Shown here in pieces: positions 54,733 to 63,591 of a stretch of 64,000 nt of DNA. Position numbers and translations under genes: made by a program. Below the pieces are notes generated by a model. It saw only the letters and a program-made list of their open reading frames with translations, was not told the DNA's origin and did no database searches. Each line of letters opens with the position of its first letter. Within the stretch, counting starts at the first letter, position 1. Source of the DNA: Pseudomonas putida (GTDB taxonomy: Bacteria > Pseudomonadota > Gammaproteobacteria > Pseudomonadales > Pseudomonadaceae); NCBI RefSeq assembly GCF_028682175.1, contig NZ_JANHKS010000003.1, forward strand, positions 202,214-266,213, written 5' to 3'.

Positions 54733-55218
54733 TCAAGCCAGGGCGGGCAGGGCGCCCATCTTGCCCCGGCAGTAGATCATGGGGCTGGCGGGCTGCTCGG
54801 GGACGATCAGGTTCTTCACCGCGCCGACCATGATGGCGTGGTCGCCACCCTCGTACTCGCGCCACAGTTCGCATTCGATGATGGCGGTGGCATTGGCCAG
54901 CAGCGGGTTGCCCAGTTCGCTCAGGGTCCACTCGATGCCGGCGGCCTTGTCCTTGCCTTTGCGTGCAAAAGCGTAGGCTTCGCTCTGCTGGGAGCCGGAC
55001 AGCAAGTGAATGGCGAAGCGCTTGTTCTTGATCAGGGTCGGGTAGGAGTCGGAGCTGTAGTTGGGGCAGAACAGCACCAGCGGCGGATCCATCGACAGCG
55101 AGCTGAATGCACTGGCAGTCAGCCCGACCACTTCACCGTCGTCATTGAGGGTGGTGATCACAGTCACGCCAGAGGGAAAAGAGCCCATAACGTTCTTGTA
55201 GACGGTTGCGTCGATCAT
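54733..55218 (-). CDS. Flavin reductase family protein
   Basis: 161 residues, the split-barrel FMN-binding fold of flavin:NAD(P)H reductases. The signature reads MGSFPSGVTVITT, GLTASAFSSLSMDPPLVLFC and a C-terminal segment with GDHAIMVGAVKNLIV. It should deliver reduced FMN to the adjacent monooxygenase. AGAGGTAG lies upstream of ATG 55218. Motif site B is 52 bp upstream. Confidence 0.9.
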   Translation of the reverse strand: MIDATVYKNVMGSFPSGVTVITTLNDDGEVVGLTASAFSSLSMDPPLVLFCPNYSSDSYPTLIKNKRFAIHLLSGSQQSEAYAFARKGKDKAAGIEWTLSELGNPLLANATAIIECELWREYEGGDHAIMVGAVKNLIVPEQPASPMIYCRGKMGALPALA

Positions 55219-55269
55219 GTTGCTACCTCTGCGGTTCGGTGCCGAAGGCGATAAGTTTTATGTGTCTGA

Positions 55270-55284
55270 TGGTATACCGTAATA
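55270..55284 (+). promoter_or_regulatory. GGTATACC motif, site B (flavin reductase)
   Basis: TGGTATACCGTAATA. It lies in the 371-bp divergent region between the flavin reductase and the NCS1 permease, on the reductase side. Confidence 0.7.
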
Positions 55285-55448
55285 CCTTTTCTGCAAGTGT
55301 TTTTTCTCTCGTCGATCCCGCCCCGGATTTGTTCGATTTCCTCGCAGCCCTTGTAAACCGGCGCTCCAGCCTATGCTGAACCGATTTTTCCTTGTATATC
55401 TGAGCCTTGCCGTTGGTAAAAAATACCGTTCAGGCGGTTGTAAAATAT

Positions 55449-55463
55449 TGGCATACCATAATA
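55449..55463 (+). promoter_or_regulatory. GGTATACC motif, site C (NCS1 permease)
   Basis: TGGCATACCATAATA. It lies 127 bp before the permease start codon in the same divergent region as site B, 179 bp away. The rest of this region shows no ORF. Confidence 0.65.
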
Positions 55464-55589
55464 TGGTTGCCTCGCTCGTGAGTGCAGGGATGTGTTTGCG
55501 GCGTTGAAAGGCGCGCACCAAGGCCGCAAGGCTCTGCCAGTCGCTTCATGGTTTTAGCTAGCCACAAAGACAAGAATTCAGGCGAAACG

Positions 55590-57008
55590 ATGACTACATC
55601 CGAGAATCATGGCGGCAACGCCACGCATTTGATTGAAAACCACACCGTCGACTACGTTCCCCTGGCCGAGCGCCATGGCAAAGCGCGGGATCTGTTCACT
55701 CTCTGGTTCAGCACCAACATTGCTCCGCTGCCCATCGTGACCGGCGCGATGGTGGTCCAGGTGTTTCACCTCAACCTGTTGTGGGGGGTGATCGCCATTG
55801 CGCTGGGCCACATGATCGGCGGGGTGTTCATTGCCCTGGCGTCGGCCCAGGGCCCGCGCATGGGCATTCCGCAGATGGTCCAGAGTCGTGGCCAGTTTGG
55901 CCGTTACGGTGCGCTGTTGATCGTGTTTTTTGCCGCGTTGATCTACGTCGGCTTCTTCATTTCCAACATCGTGCTGGCAGGCCAGTCGATCCACGGCATG
56001 CTGCCTTCCGTGCCTCTGCCTGCGGGCGTCGTGATCGGCGCGTTGAGCGCAACGGCCATCGGCGTGATCGGCTATCGCTTCATTCACACCCTCAACCGCA
56101 TCGGCACCTGGGTGATGGGCGCCGCGCTGCTGGCCGGTTTTGTGATGATCTTCAGCCAGGACCTGCCGCTGGATTTCTTCAGCCGCGGTGGCTACAACCT
56201 GTCGGGTTTCCTGGCGACCCTGTGCCTGGGGATCATCTGGCAGATCAGCTTCTCGCCCTATGTCTCGGATTACTCGCGCTACCTGCCGTGCGATATCGGC
56301 ATTGCACGGCCTTTCTGGGCAACGTTTTTCGGCGCAACCCTGGGCACCACATTGTCGTTCTGTTTCGGCGCGGTCGCCGTGCTGGCAACGCCGGAAGGCA
56401 CTGAAGCCATGGCGGCGGTCAAGCAGTCCACCGGCGTGCTGGGCCCGGTCCTGATGCTGTTGTTCCTGCTCAACATCATCAGCCATAACGCCTTGAACCT
56501 GTACGGTGCGGTGCTTTCCATCGTGACCTCGATCCAGACTTTCGCCGCGAGCTGGACGCCCAGTATCAAGGTGCGGGTGATTTTGGCGTCGGTAATTCTG
56601 GCGGGTTGCTGCATCACGGCAGTGGGCGCGTCCGGGGACTTCATCAAGGAGTTCATCGGCCTGATCCTGACGCTGCTGATCGTGCTGGTGCCGTGGGCGT
56701 CGATCAACCTGATCGACTTCTACCTGATCAAGCGCGGCAACTACGACATCGCCTCGATCTTCAGCCCGGACGGCGGGATCTACGGCCGCTTCAACCCCCA
56801 CGCGATCATTGCGTACTTCATTGGCATCATCGTGCAGTTGCCGTTTGCCAACACCGCGCTGTATGTCGGGCCCTGGGCCAATTACCTGGAAGGGGCGGAC
56901 CTGTCGTGGCTGGCGGGGCTTTTGATCACCTGCCCGCTGTATTACTGCCTGGCGACCCGGGGCCGTTCCGATCAAGCTCGTGCGGCGCGGTTGGGGTATG
57001 CGGAGTAA
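55590..57008 (+). CDS. NCS1-family permease (cytosine/purine/hydantoin type)
   Basis: 472 residues, twelve membrane helices. TM1 begins at LFTLWFSTNIAPLPIVTGAM, and GPRMGIPQMVQSRGQFGRYG is the NCS1 loop motif. SPYVSDYSRYLP and LNIISHNALNLYGAVLSI line the substrate site in the family. NCS1 members import nucleobases, allantoin, hydantoins, thiamine or pyridoxal-type heterocycles with H+ or Na+. The true start is MTTSENHGG at 55590; the upstream frame is not coding. It faces away from the flavin reductase. Confidence 0.9.
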   Translation: MTTSENHGGNATHLIENHTVDYVPLAERHGKARDLFTLWFSTNIAPLPIVTGAMVVQVFHLNLLWGVIAIALGHMIGGVFIALASAQGPRMGIPQMVQSRGQFGRYGALLIVFFAALIYVGFFISNIVLAGQSIHGMLPSVPLPAGVVIGALSATAIGVIGYRFIHTLNRIGTWVMGAALLAGFVMIFSQDLPLDFFSRGGYNLSGFLATLCLGIIWQISFSPYVSDYSRYLPCDIGIARPFWATFFGATLGTTLSFCFGAVAVLATPEGTEAMAAVKQSTGVLGPVLMLLFLLNIISHNALNLYGAVLSIVTSIQTFAASWTPSIKVRVILASVILAGCCITAVGASGDFIKEFIGLILTLLIVLVPWASINLIDFYLIKRGNYDIASIFSPDGGIYGRFNPHAIIAYFIGIIVQLPFANTALYVGPWANYLEGADLSWLAGLLITCPLYYCLATRGRSDQARAARLGYAE

Positions 57009-57018
57009 AACGTCCTAA

Positions 57019-57113
57019 CCCGTAGCAGCACGGCTTGCCGGCGGGAGCGGTATGTCTGACACATTGATGTCGACTGACACGCCGCTCCCGCCGGCAAGCC
57101 GTGCTGCTACGGG
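57019..57113. repeat. REP inverted pair, BIME copy 2 (twin of 36617-36708)
   Basis: Same arms and nearly the same spacer (GTATGTCTGACACATTGATG, TCGACTGACACGCC) as the copy 20 kb away. The whole unit, not just the REP arms, is conserved. Confidence 0.9.
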
Positions 57114-57128
57114 GCATATGGTTCCCCA

Positions 57129-57761
57129 TCAAGGTGTTTCATTTTCGGCCGAATGCCCACCCTGGCGTTCGGCCACCGCGCGTAGCGTCTTGAGCGTCAC
57201 CATCGGCGCATCGATCACGAACCGGTTGGCCAGCCACGCCGGGATCGCCCCGGCAGGATCGGCCTGCATCTGGTAAGTCACCTCCGTTTCCCTCTCGCCC
57301 CTGGGCACCATGATCCACTCGCCGTGCAGTTCGTTGACGCGGATCACACCGTCTACCTCAGGCTCCATGCCCTTGATCGCGCTCAGGTGGCGGATTACCG
57401 TGCCGTTGTCCAGCAGCTCGGTCTGCACCTGCAGCACCATGTCCCGCACGCTGGCCGGTGCCGGCAGGTCGGTGGTCAGGTAGACGAAGGTCTTGTCGCC
57501 ATCCACCTTGAGCAGGCGCATGTCCGCGCAGGCGTAGAGCCATTTGCAGGCGATGGTGAGGTTCTCTTGCAGACGGCTGAGGGTGGGAATGTCGGCCTTG
57601 ATCCGGGCCACGCCGCGAAAGCTCTGGTAGTCCGAACCGATGGGCTGGCTGAGGTAGACCTTGATGCCGTTTTCGTCCCTGGCCAGTTTCCAGTCTTCGG
57701 CCACCGCGCAGGTGAAGTGAGCGGCCAGCAACAGGGCGCACAGGACGGGCAGTGTTTTCAT
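57129..57761 (-). CDS. Secreted START domain protein
   Basis: 210 residues. A signal peptide covers about residues 1-21 (MKTLPVLCALLLAAHFTCAVA). The mature part reads WKLARDENGIKVYLSQPIGS, FRGVARIKADIPTLSRLQEN and LHGEWIMVPRGERETEVTYQ, fitting the helix-grip START/lipid-binding fold. A hydrophobic ligand in the periplasm is likely. GGAG precedes ATG 57761. It carries no GGTATACC motif, so it may not belong to the regulon. Confidence 0.82.
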   Translation of the reverse strand: MKTLPVLCALLLAAHFTCAVAEDWKLARDENGIKVYLSQPIGSDYQSFRGVARIKADIPTLSRLQENLTIACKWLYACADMRLLKVDGDKTFVYLTTDLPAPASVRDMVLQVQTELLDNGTVIRHLSAIKGMEPEVDGVIRVNELHGEWIMVPRGERETEVTYQMQADPAGAIPAWLANRFVIDAPMVTLKTLRAVAERQGGHSAENETP

Positions 57762-57834
57762 GAGAAGCTCCGGGACTGCACGTTGAGGGCGCGGGTCTTC
57801 AGAGCATAGGCGAGATAGAGAGGGGGTGTCCGGA

Positions 57835-57926
57835 CCTGTAGGAGTGAGCTTGCTCGCGATAGCGGTGGGTCAGGCACGGGTGTGGTGTCTGAAACGACGT
57901 ATCGCGAGCAAGCTCACTCCTACAGG
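57835..57926. repeat. REP inverted pair (TGTAGGAGTGAGC class)
   Basis: CCTGTAGGAGTGAGCTTGCT and its complement with a 44-bp spacer. Second copy of the class found at 40283-40372. Confidence 0.9.
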
Positions 57927-57946
57927 GTTGTAGGTTAAACAGAGAC

Positions 57947-59107
57947 TCAATGCGCCCCGGCGGCCTTGTTCAGGTCGCTCTCGGCCCATTCGGTGTACAC
58001 GCAGGCATCGGCCGTGGCCCAGCGTACGCGCACCTGGTCGCCGGCCTTGAGCGGCATGCCCGCCGCAGACAACGCCTTGACCGTCATCGAGGTTCCGCCT
58101 GCGGTCATCACGGTGCAGGTCTGGCTTTCACCCAGGAACAACACCTCGCCCACCTTGGCGCCGACTTCGTTCCAGCCGGTGGGCAGCGGTTGGGCGGCGG
58201 CCTGTTCGACGCTCAGGGCCTGGGCTTTTTCGGGGCGGATCATCAGCAGCACGTCCTGATCTGTGGTCAGTCCCGAAGTCAGGCGAATCGACAGTGGCTG
58301 GCCCTCGAACGTGGCCGCGCCATTGCCCTGGGCCTTGAGCTTGAGGAAGTTGGAGTTGCCCAGGAACGAGGCGACGAAGGCATTCGGCGGGTTCTGGTAC
58401 AGGTCATAGCCGGTGCCCAGGCCGACGATCTTGCCATGGCTGAAAATCGCGATGCGCTGGGACAGGCGCATGGCTTCTTCCTGATCGTGGGTCACGTAGA
58501 CGATGGTGATGCCCAGGCGGCGATGCAGCTGGCGCAGTTCGTCTTGCAGGTCTTCGCGCAATTTCTTGTCCAGCGCGCCCAGCGGTTCGTCCATCAGCAG
58601 GATGCGTGGTTCGTAGACCAGCGCGCGGGCGATGGCCACACGTTGCTGTTGGCCGCCAGACAGTTGGGAAGGGCGGCGATGGGCGAATTGCTCCAGTTGC
58701 ACCAGCTTGAGCATGGCGTCGACGCGCTTGTCACGCTCGGCCGCCGACAGCTTGCGGATGGCCAGCGGGAAGGCGATGTTGTCGCGCACCGAAAGATGCG
58801 GGAAGAGCGAGTAACGCTGGAACACCATGCCAATGTCGCGCTTGTGCGGCGGCACGTTGACCAGGGATTTGCCCTGGACCAGGATCTCGCCGGAGCTTGG
58901 CGTTTCGAACCCGGCCAGCATCGACAGCGTGGTGCTCTTGCCCGAGCCGCTGGAGCCGAGGAAGGTCAGGAACTCGCCGTCCTTGATGTCCAGGGAAATG
59001 TTGTCCACCGCCGCGAAGTCGCCGTAATGCCTGTTCAGGTTGCGCAGGCTGACGAGGGGCTGTTGCTGATTTTGTGCAGCTGCTGAATCTTTGATCACGG
59101 CACTCAT
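57947..59107 (-). CDS. ABC transporter ATP-binding protein (polyamine-type)
   Basis: 386 residues from ATG 59107. Walker A GSSGSGKST has Lys 57. The Q-loop is VFQRYSLFPHLSV, the signature LSGGQQQRVAIARAL and Walker B ILLMDEPLGALD. A C-terminal TOBE domain (about 270-386) is typical of PotA-like subunits. ATGA overlap with the upstream permease gene shows coupling. Last gene of the SBP-permease-permease-ATPase operon. Confidence 0.92.
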   Translation of the reverse strand: MSAVIKDSAAAQNQQQPLVSLRNLNRHYGDFAAVDNISLDIKDGEFLTFLGSSGSGKSTTLSMLAGFETPSSGEILVQGKSLVNVPPHKRDIGMVFQRYSLFPHLSVRDNIAFPLAIRKLSAAERDKRVDAMLKLVQLEQFAHRRPSQLSGGQQQRVAIARALVYEPRILLMDEPLGALDKKLREDLQDELRQLHRRLGITIVYVTHDQEEAMRLSQRIAIFSHGKIVGLGTGYDLYQNPPNAFVASFLGNSNFLKLKAQGNGAATFEGQPLSIRLTSGLTTDQDVLLMIRPEKAQALSVEQAAAQPLPTGWNEVGAKVGEVLFLGESQTCTVMTAGGTSMTVKALSAAGMPLKAGDQVRVRWATADACVYTEWAESDLNKAAGAH

Positions 59108-59919
59108 GAAGGCATTCTCGCTTCGTTGCGGCGACGCAGGGTCGCGGCGATAAACATGACCAGGATGGACAGGGCGATCAACAGCGTCGAGGCGACGGCG
59201 ATTACCGGAGTCAGGTCCTGGCGCAGCGTGGTCCACATCTTGACGGGCAGGGTCTGCAGGTTGGGGCTGGCCATCATCACGCTCAGCACCACTTCATCCC
59301 AGGACACGAGGAAGGCGAACAGGGCGCCGGCGACCATGCCCGGACGGATGCCCGGAAAGGTCACCTTGAACACCGCCTGAATCCGCGATGCGCCGCAGAT
59401 CACCGCCGCATCCTCGATGGACTGGTCGAACAGCTTGAGCGAGTTGATGATCGAGATGATGGTGAACGGCAGCGCGACGATCACATGGCTGACTACAAAG
59501 GACACCAGCGTGCCGGTGTAGCCCAGTTTCAGGAACAGCGCATAGACCGCCACCGCGATGATCACCAGCGGCACGATCATCGGCAGAGTGAACAGGCCGT
59601 AGAGCATGTCGCGGCCCGGAAAGCGTCCGCGCACCAGAGCGAAGGCGGTTGGCAGGCCCAGCAGCACGGCGAAGAGGGTGGTCAGGATCGCCACCTTGAG
59701 GCTCGCCAGGGCCGCGGCCATCCAGTCCGGGTTGCCGAAGAACTGCACGTACCACTTCAGTGTCCAGCCCGGTGGCGGAAACACCAGCCACTGGGAGGAG
59801 CCGAACGACAGCAGCACGATGAACACGATCGGCAGCAGCAGGAACAGGGCGATCAGCCCGGTGACCGAGTACAGGCCCCAGCGCAGGCGCGGGCTCATGG
59901 CATTGGGTGTCAGGAGCAT
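59104..59919 (-). CDS. ABC transporter permease, PotC-like
   Basis: 271 residues, six membrane helices. TM1 is VTGLIALFLLLPIVFIVLLS. The EAA-type cytoplasmic loop reads EDAAVICGASRIQAVFKVTF, then PGIRPGMVAGA, and contacts the ATPase. It is 6 bp after the other permease gene. Confidence 0.91.
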   Translation of the reverse strand: MLLTPNAMSPRLRWGLYSVTGLIALFLLLPIVFIVLLSFGSSQWLVFPPPGWTLKWYVQFFGNPDWMAAALASLKVAILTTLFAVLLGLPTAFALVRGRFPGRDMLYGLFTLPMIVPLVIIAVAVYALFLKLGYTGTLVSFVVSHVIVALPFTIISIINSLKLFDQSIEDAAVICGASRIQAVFKVTFPGIRPGMVAGALFAFLVSWDEVVLSVMMASPNLQTLPVKMWTTLRQDLTPVIAVASTLLIALSILVMFIAATLRRRNEARMPS

Positions 59920-59925
59920 GGCGGG

Positions 59926-60870
59926 TTACCTCGCGTGGTTCGAGCCGACCGGGGATTCCGGTTGCAGCTTGAGGTAGAAGTAGAACAGCACCAGGGTAAT
60001 CACGATCAGCAACGCAGCGGCTGCACTGGCAAGCCCCCAGTTGAGGAACGATTGCACCTGCTGGACGATGAACTCGGGCAGCATCATGTCCTGGGCGCCG
60101 CCGAGCAGGGCCGGGGTCACGTAGTACCCCAGGGACATGACGAACACCATCAGCCCACCGGAAAACAGCCCCGGGCGGCACAGCGGCAGGAACACCTTGG
60201 TGAAGTTGGTCCAGGGGCTGGCGCCACAGATCGAACCGGCCTGCAGCACCATCGGGTCGATGGCAGCCATGGTGGCCTGCAGCGGCAGTACGATGAACGG
60301 GATCATGATGTAGCTCATGCCGATTACCACGCCGGTCAGGTTATGCACCATCTCCAGCGGCTGATCGATGATGCCCATGGCCATCAATGCCTTGTTGATC
60401 ACGCCCGAGGCCTGCAACAGCACCAGCCACGAATAGGTGCGCGCCAGCAGGCTGGTCCACATCGACAGCAGCACGATGTTCAGCATCCAGCGGCCCCAGC
60501 CCCGTGGCACCAGGGTGATCGCCCAGGCCAGCGGGAAACCCAGCAACAGGCTGAACAGCGTGACCAGGCCCGCCACCGAGAAGGTGTTGAACAGCACTCG
60601 GGCATAGGCCGAGTTGGCGAACAGTTGCTCGTAGTTGCCAAGGCCGGGCGTGGGCTCCAGCACCCCGCGCAGCAAGAGGCCGATCAACGGCGCGAAGAAG
60701 AACAGGCCGAGGAAGATCAGGGCCGGCAGCAGGTTGCGGCTGCCTTTCCAGCGTTGCGACAGGGAGGTCGTCTGCTTCATCGTCACAGCCTGGGTGGATG
60801 CCGCGCCGGCGGTGCTGGACGCACCACCGGCCGGGTTGGATTGACGGGACGCGATGGCCGTCATTTTCAT
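59926..60870 (-). CDS. ABC transporter permease, PotB-like
   Basis: 314 residues from ATG 60870, which overlaps the binding-protein stop as ATGA. A Ser/Ala/Thr-rich N-terminal tail of about 45 residues precedes TM1 (LLPALIFLGLFFFAPLIGLL). The EAA loop reads LQAGSICGASPWTNFTKVFL, then PLCRPGLFSGG. It pairs with the PotC-like subunit. Confidence 0.91.
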   Translation of the reverse strand: MKMTAIASRQSNPAGGASSTAGAASTQAVTMKQTTSLSQRWKGSRNLLPALIFLGLFFFAPLIGLLLRGVLEPTPGLGNYEQLFANSAYARVLFNTFSVAGLVTLFSLLLGFPLAWAITLVPRGWGRWMLNIVLLSMWTSLLARTYSWLVLLQASGVINKALMAMGIIDQPLEMVHNLTGVVIGMSYIMIPFIVLPLQATMAAIDPMVLQAGSICGASPWTNFTKVFLPLCRPGLFSGGLMVFVMSLGYYVTPALLGGAQDMMLPEFIVQQVQSFLNWGLASAAAALLIVITLVLFYFYLKLQPESPVGSNHAR

Positions 60871-61892
60871 TTGACCAGCCATTCGTTCCACCGTGACGCG
60901 ATGGCAGGACCGTTCTTGGCCCAGTACGCGAAGTCGAGAGTGATTTGATCTTCAGGGTAGGCGGTCGGCAGGTCCTTGGCCAAGGTCGAATCCAGACGCT
61001 GCACGCTGTCCAGATTGACCGGCGCATACGCGGTCAGGTTGGAGAAATCGGCCTGGCCCCTGGCGCTGGCGGCCTCGGCGATCAGCTTCATGGCCGCGTC
61101 CTTGTTCTTCGCGCCTTTTGGCACCACCAGGAAGTCGGCCATGACCAGGTTCTGTTTCCAGCTCACGCCCACCGGTGCGCCGTCCTGCTTGAGGGCGTAG
61201 GTGCGGCCGTTCCAGAACTGGCCCAGCGAGGCTTCACCGGAGGCCAGCAATTGCTGGGACTGCGCGCCGCCACCCCACCAGACGATGTCTTTCTTGATGG
61301 TGTCGAGTTTCTTGAAGGCGCGGTCCAGGTCCAGCGGGTAGAGCTTGTCTTTCGGTACGCCGTCGGCCAGCAGGGCCAGTTCCAGCACGCCTGGGCTTGG
61401 CCATTTGTAGAGCGCGCGTTTGCCGGGGTAGGTCTTGGTGTCGAACAGGGCGGACCAGTCTTCAGGCTTGGCCTTGCCCAGCTTGCTCTCGTTGTAGCCC
61501 AGCACGAAGGAGAAGAAGAAGGAGCCCACACCGTGGTCGGACTGGAAGCGCGGATCGATGCGGTCTTTCTTGATGACGCTGAAATCCAGCGGCTCGAGCA
61601 AGCCTTCGCTGGCCGCGCGCAGGGCGAAGTCGGCTTCGACATCGACCACGTCCCAGGAAACGTTGCCGCTCTCGACCATGGCCTTGAGTTTGCCGTAGTC
61701 GGTCGGACCGTCCTGAACCACGGCGGTCCCGGTGCTCTTGGTGAAGGAGTTGGCCCAGGCCTGCTTTTGCGCATCCTGAGTCGAGCCGCCCCAACTGACG
61801 AAGTTGACGCTGTCGGCCGCCATTGCTGCGTGACAAGAGAGCGCCAGTACACCTGCTGTCAGGACCGCTGTTGCACGTTGAATCAACACCAT
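60867..61892 (-). CDS. ABC transporter substrate-binding protein (PotD/YdcS-like)
   Basis: 341 residues with a signal peptide ending at about residue 25 (HAAMAADSVNF). The mature protein opens VNFVSWGGSTQDAQKQAWAN and continues ESGNVSWDVVDVEADFA, the two-lobed fold of spermidine/putrescine-type binding proteins. VWWGGGAQSQQLLASGEASL is a late family segment. The ligand may be a polyamine, an opine or another small amine, but cannot be fixed. Motif site D lies 322 bp upstream. Confidence 0.88.
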   Translation of the reverse strand: MVLIQRATAVLTAGVLALSCHAAMAADSVNFVSWGGSTQDAQKQAWANSFTKSTGTAVVQDGPTDYGKLKAMVESGNVSWDVVDVEADFALRAASEGLLEPLDFSVIKKDRIDPRFQSDHGVGSFFFSFVLGYNESKLGKAKPEDWSALFDTKTYPGKRALYKWPSPGVLELALLADGVPKDKLYPLDLDRAFKKLDTIKKDIVWWGGGAQSQQLLASGEASLGQFWNGRTYALKQDGAPVGVSWKQNLVMADFLVVPKGAKNKDAAMKLIAEAASARGQADFSNLTAYAPVNLDSVQRLDSTLAKDLPTAYPEDQITLDFAYWAKNGPAIASRWNEWLVK

Positions 61893-61973
61893 TTTTTCGC
61901 CCTCTTTGTTGTGTTTTTTGAGCGGATCGCTTGGTCCTGCACGACATGTCCTGACACTTGGTGATGCTGCGTT

Positions 61974-62032
61974 GAAAACAGCCTCGGAATGCTCATTTAC
62001 AACTCGTAAACTCCGCTTCCTCGGCTGTTTTC
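61974..62032. repeat. Nested inverted-repeat element
   Basis: Outer arms GAAAACAGCC (61974-61983) and GGCTGTTTTC (62023-62032) are perfect. An inner palindrome TTTAC-N5-GTAAA sits at 61997-62011. The element lies between site D and the start of the ABC operon and could fold in the leader RNA. The rest of 61893-62357 shows no ORF. Confidence 0.6.
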
Positions 62033-62213
62033 GCCTTGCCTCACCTTCGCGTCAGAACCTGTCGTACAGAACCCAATGCCCGCCTGTCGGGAGCAATGAG
62101 TGCGCAGCCTTGGCAAGCTGCGGACCTTTAAAACGGGGCCTGTCGGGTGGGGTGGAATGAACTGTTTTTGTCAGCCACACCTGACGATAAAATCTTCGGC
62201 CTACGGGATGTCA

Positions 62214-62228
62214 TATTATGGTATTCCA
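62214..62228 (-). promoter_or_regulatory. GGTATACC motif, site D (ABC operon)
   Basis: Read on the minus strand: TGGAATACCATAATA. It is oriented towards the ABC operon, whose first codon is 322 bp downstream. It also lies just after the stop of the ribB-like gene. Confidence 0.6.
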
Positions 62229-62357
62229 AACTTTCTGCAAGCACTTTGCCGTCTCTGATGCCTTGATTTTTTGTGCTTCTGTGACGAACGGAAAGGGAGG
62301 TGCCGGGGCAAGTGGCGCACTGCTCATGAGCTGATTCAGTGCGCCAGCTCGGTACCA

Positions 62358-63467
62358 TCAGCCTGTAAATGGAATGCTTTCAACCACTTCCAGATCGTAG
62401 CCGGTCAAGCCTGCGTATTTGAGTGGCGGTCCGAGGTGACGCAGCTTGCCGACGCCGATGTCCTGGAGGATCTGCGCGCCGGTGCCGACCTCCGAGTAGA
62501 TGCGTGACTGCGAGCGAGTGTACTGGCGCGGTGGCTGGGTCAACTGCGGGATACGCTCCAGCAGCGCCTGGGACGATTCGTGGTTGGCCAGCACCACGAC
62601 CACGCCGCGACCTTCCTGCGCGACCCGCTGCAGCGCAGCCCACAGCGTCCAGTTGGCCGGGCCGTTGTACTCGGCACCCACCAGGTCGCGCAGCGGATCG
62701 ACCACGTGCACCCGCACCAGCGTCGGCTCCTCACGGCGTATATCGCCCATGACCATCGCCATGTGCACGCCGCCTTCGATGCGGTCCTCGAAGCTGATGA
62801 GGCGGAAGGTCCCGTGCACCGTCGGCAGTTCGCGCTCGCCGATGCGCACGATGGTGTGCTCGGTGCTGAGGCGGTAGTGGATCAGGTCGGCGATGGTGCC
62901 GATGCGGATGCCGTGTTTCGCGGCGAAGCGCTCAAGGTCCGGGCGGCGGGCCATGGTGCCGTCGTCGTTCATCACTTCGACGATCACCGAGGCCGGGGTG
63001 AAGCCGGCCAGCCGCGCCAGGTCACAGCCGGCTTCGGTATGGCCTGCGCGGGTCAGGACGCCGCCTTCGCGGGCACGCAGCGGGAAGATGTGGCCCGGTT
63101 GCACTACGTCGTCGGCGCAGGCATTAGCCGCGACCGCGGCCTGTACGGTGCGGGCGCGGTCGGCGGCGGAAATCCCGGTGGTCACGCCGGTGGCGGCTTC
63201 GATGGACACAGTAAAGGCGGTGGAGAATACGCTGCCGTTGCTCGGCACCATCTGCTCAAGGCCCAGGCGCTGGCAGTGCTCGTCGGTCAGGGTCAGGCAG
63301 ATCAGCCCGCGGGCTTCGTTGGCCATGAAGCTGATGGCCTGCGGGGTGCAACGGTCGGCGGCGAGCAGCAGGTCGCCTTCGTTTTCCCGGTCTTCATCAT
63401 CCACCAGCAGGACCATCTTGCCCTGGCGGTAGTCTTCGATGATGTCTTCGATGCGGTCGAACGCCAT
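62358..63467 (-). CDS. ribB: 3,4-dihydroxy-2-butanone 4-phosphate synthase with degenerate GTP cyclohydrolase II domain
   Basis: 369 residues. The N-terminal RibB half is complete: LVDDEDRENEGDLL, TTGISAADRARTV and GHIFPLRAREGGVLTRAGHT, then EAGCDLARLAG. It makes the four-carbon precursor of riboflavin from ribulose 5-phosphate. The C-terminal half aligns with GTP cyclohydrolase II, but the zinc-binding Cys region reads VRVHVVDPLRDLVGAEYNGP, with no Cys. The second half is thus probably inactive, as in other pseudomonad RibBA-like proteins. Site E lies 46 bp upstream. Confidence 0.9.
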   Translation of the reverse strand: MAFDRIEDIIEDYRQGKMVLLVDDEDRENEGDLLLAADRCTPQAISFMANEARGLICLTLTDEHCQRLGLEQMVPSNGSVFSTAFTVSIEAATGVTTGISAADRARTVQAAVAANACADDVVQPGHIFPLRAREGGVLTRAGHTEAGCDLARLAGFTPASVIVEVMNDDGTMARRPDLERFAAKHGIRIGTIADLIHYRLSTEHTIVRIGERELPTVHGTFRLISFEDRIEGGVHMAMVMGDIRREEPTLVRVHVVDPLRDLVGAEYNGPANWTLWAALQRVAQEGRGVVVVLANHESSQALLERIPQLTQPPRQYTRSQSRIYSEVGTGAQILQDIGVGKLRHLGPPLKYAGLTGYDLEVVESIPFTG

Positions 63468-63513
63468 ACTCGGGATCTCTTTTTATGGAATGAGGGATTA
63501 CACAGGCAAATCG

Positions 63514-63528
63514 TGGTATACCATAAGA
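63514..63528 (+). promoter_or_regulatory. GGTATACC motif, site E (ribB and DUF1330 gene)
   Basis: TGGTATACCATAAGA. It contains the perfect palindrome TGGTATACCA. It lies in the 124-bp divergent region between the ribB-like gene and the DUF1330 gene. Confidence 0.7.
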
Positions 63529-63591
63529 CAGAATATTTCACAGATTCACCTTTTTTGAAACCACAGCATTGACCAAAAGAGCGAGAGCGCA

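Noticed and set aside
55578..56975. 465-codon minus-strand frame opposite the NCS1 permease
   Set aside because: The permease has clear membrane helices and family motifs; the antisense product is a charged low-complexity sequence.
59485..60948. 487-codon plus-strand frame opposite the ABC permeases
   Set aside because: Gln/His/Arg-rich shadow of two conserved membrane proteins.
63468..63591. FMN riboswitch in the leader of the ribB-like gene
   Set aside because: The divergent region is only 124 bp and is occupied by motif site E and two start regions. No riboswitch-like conserved segments are visible.
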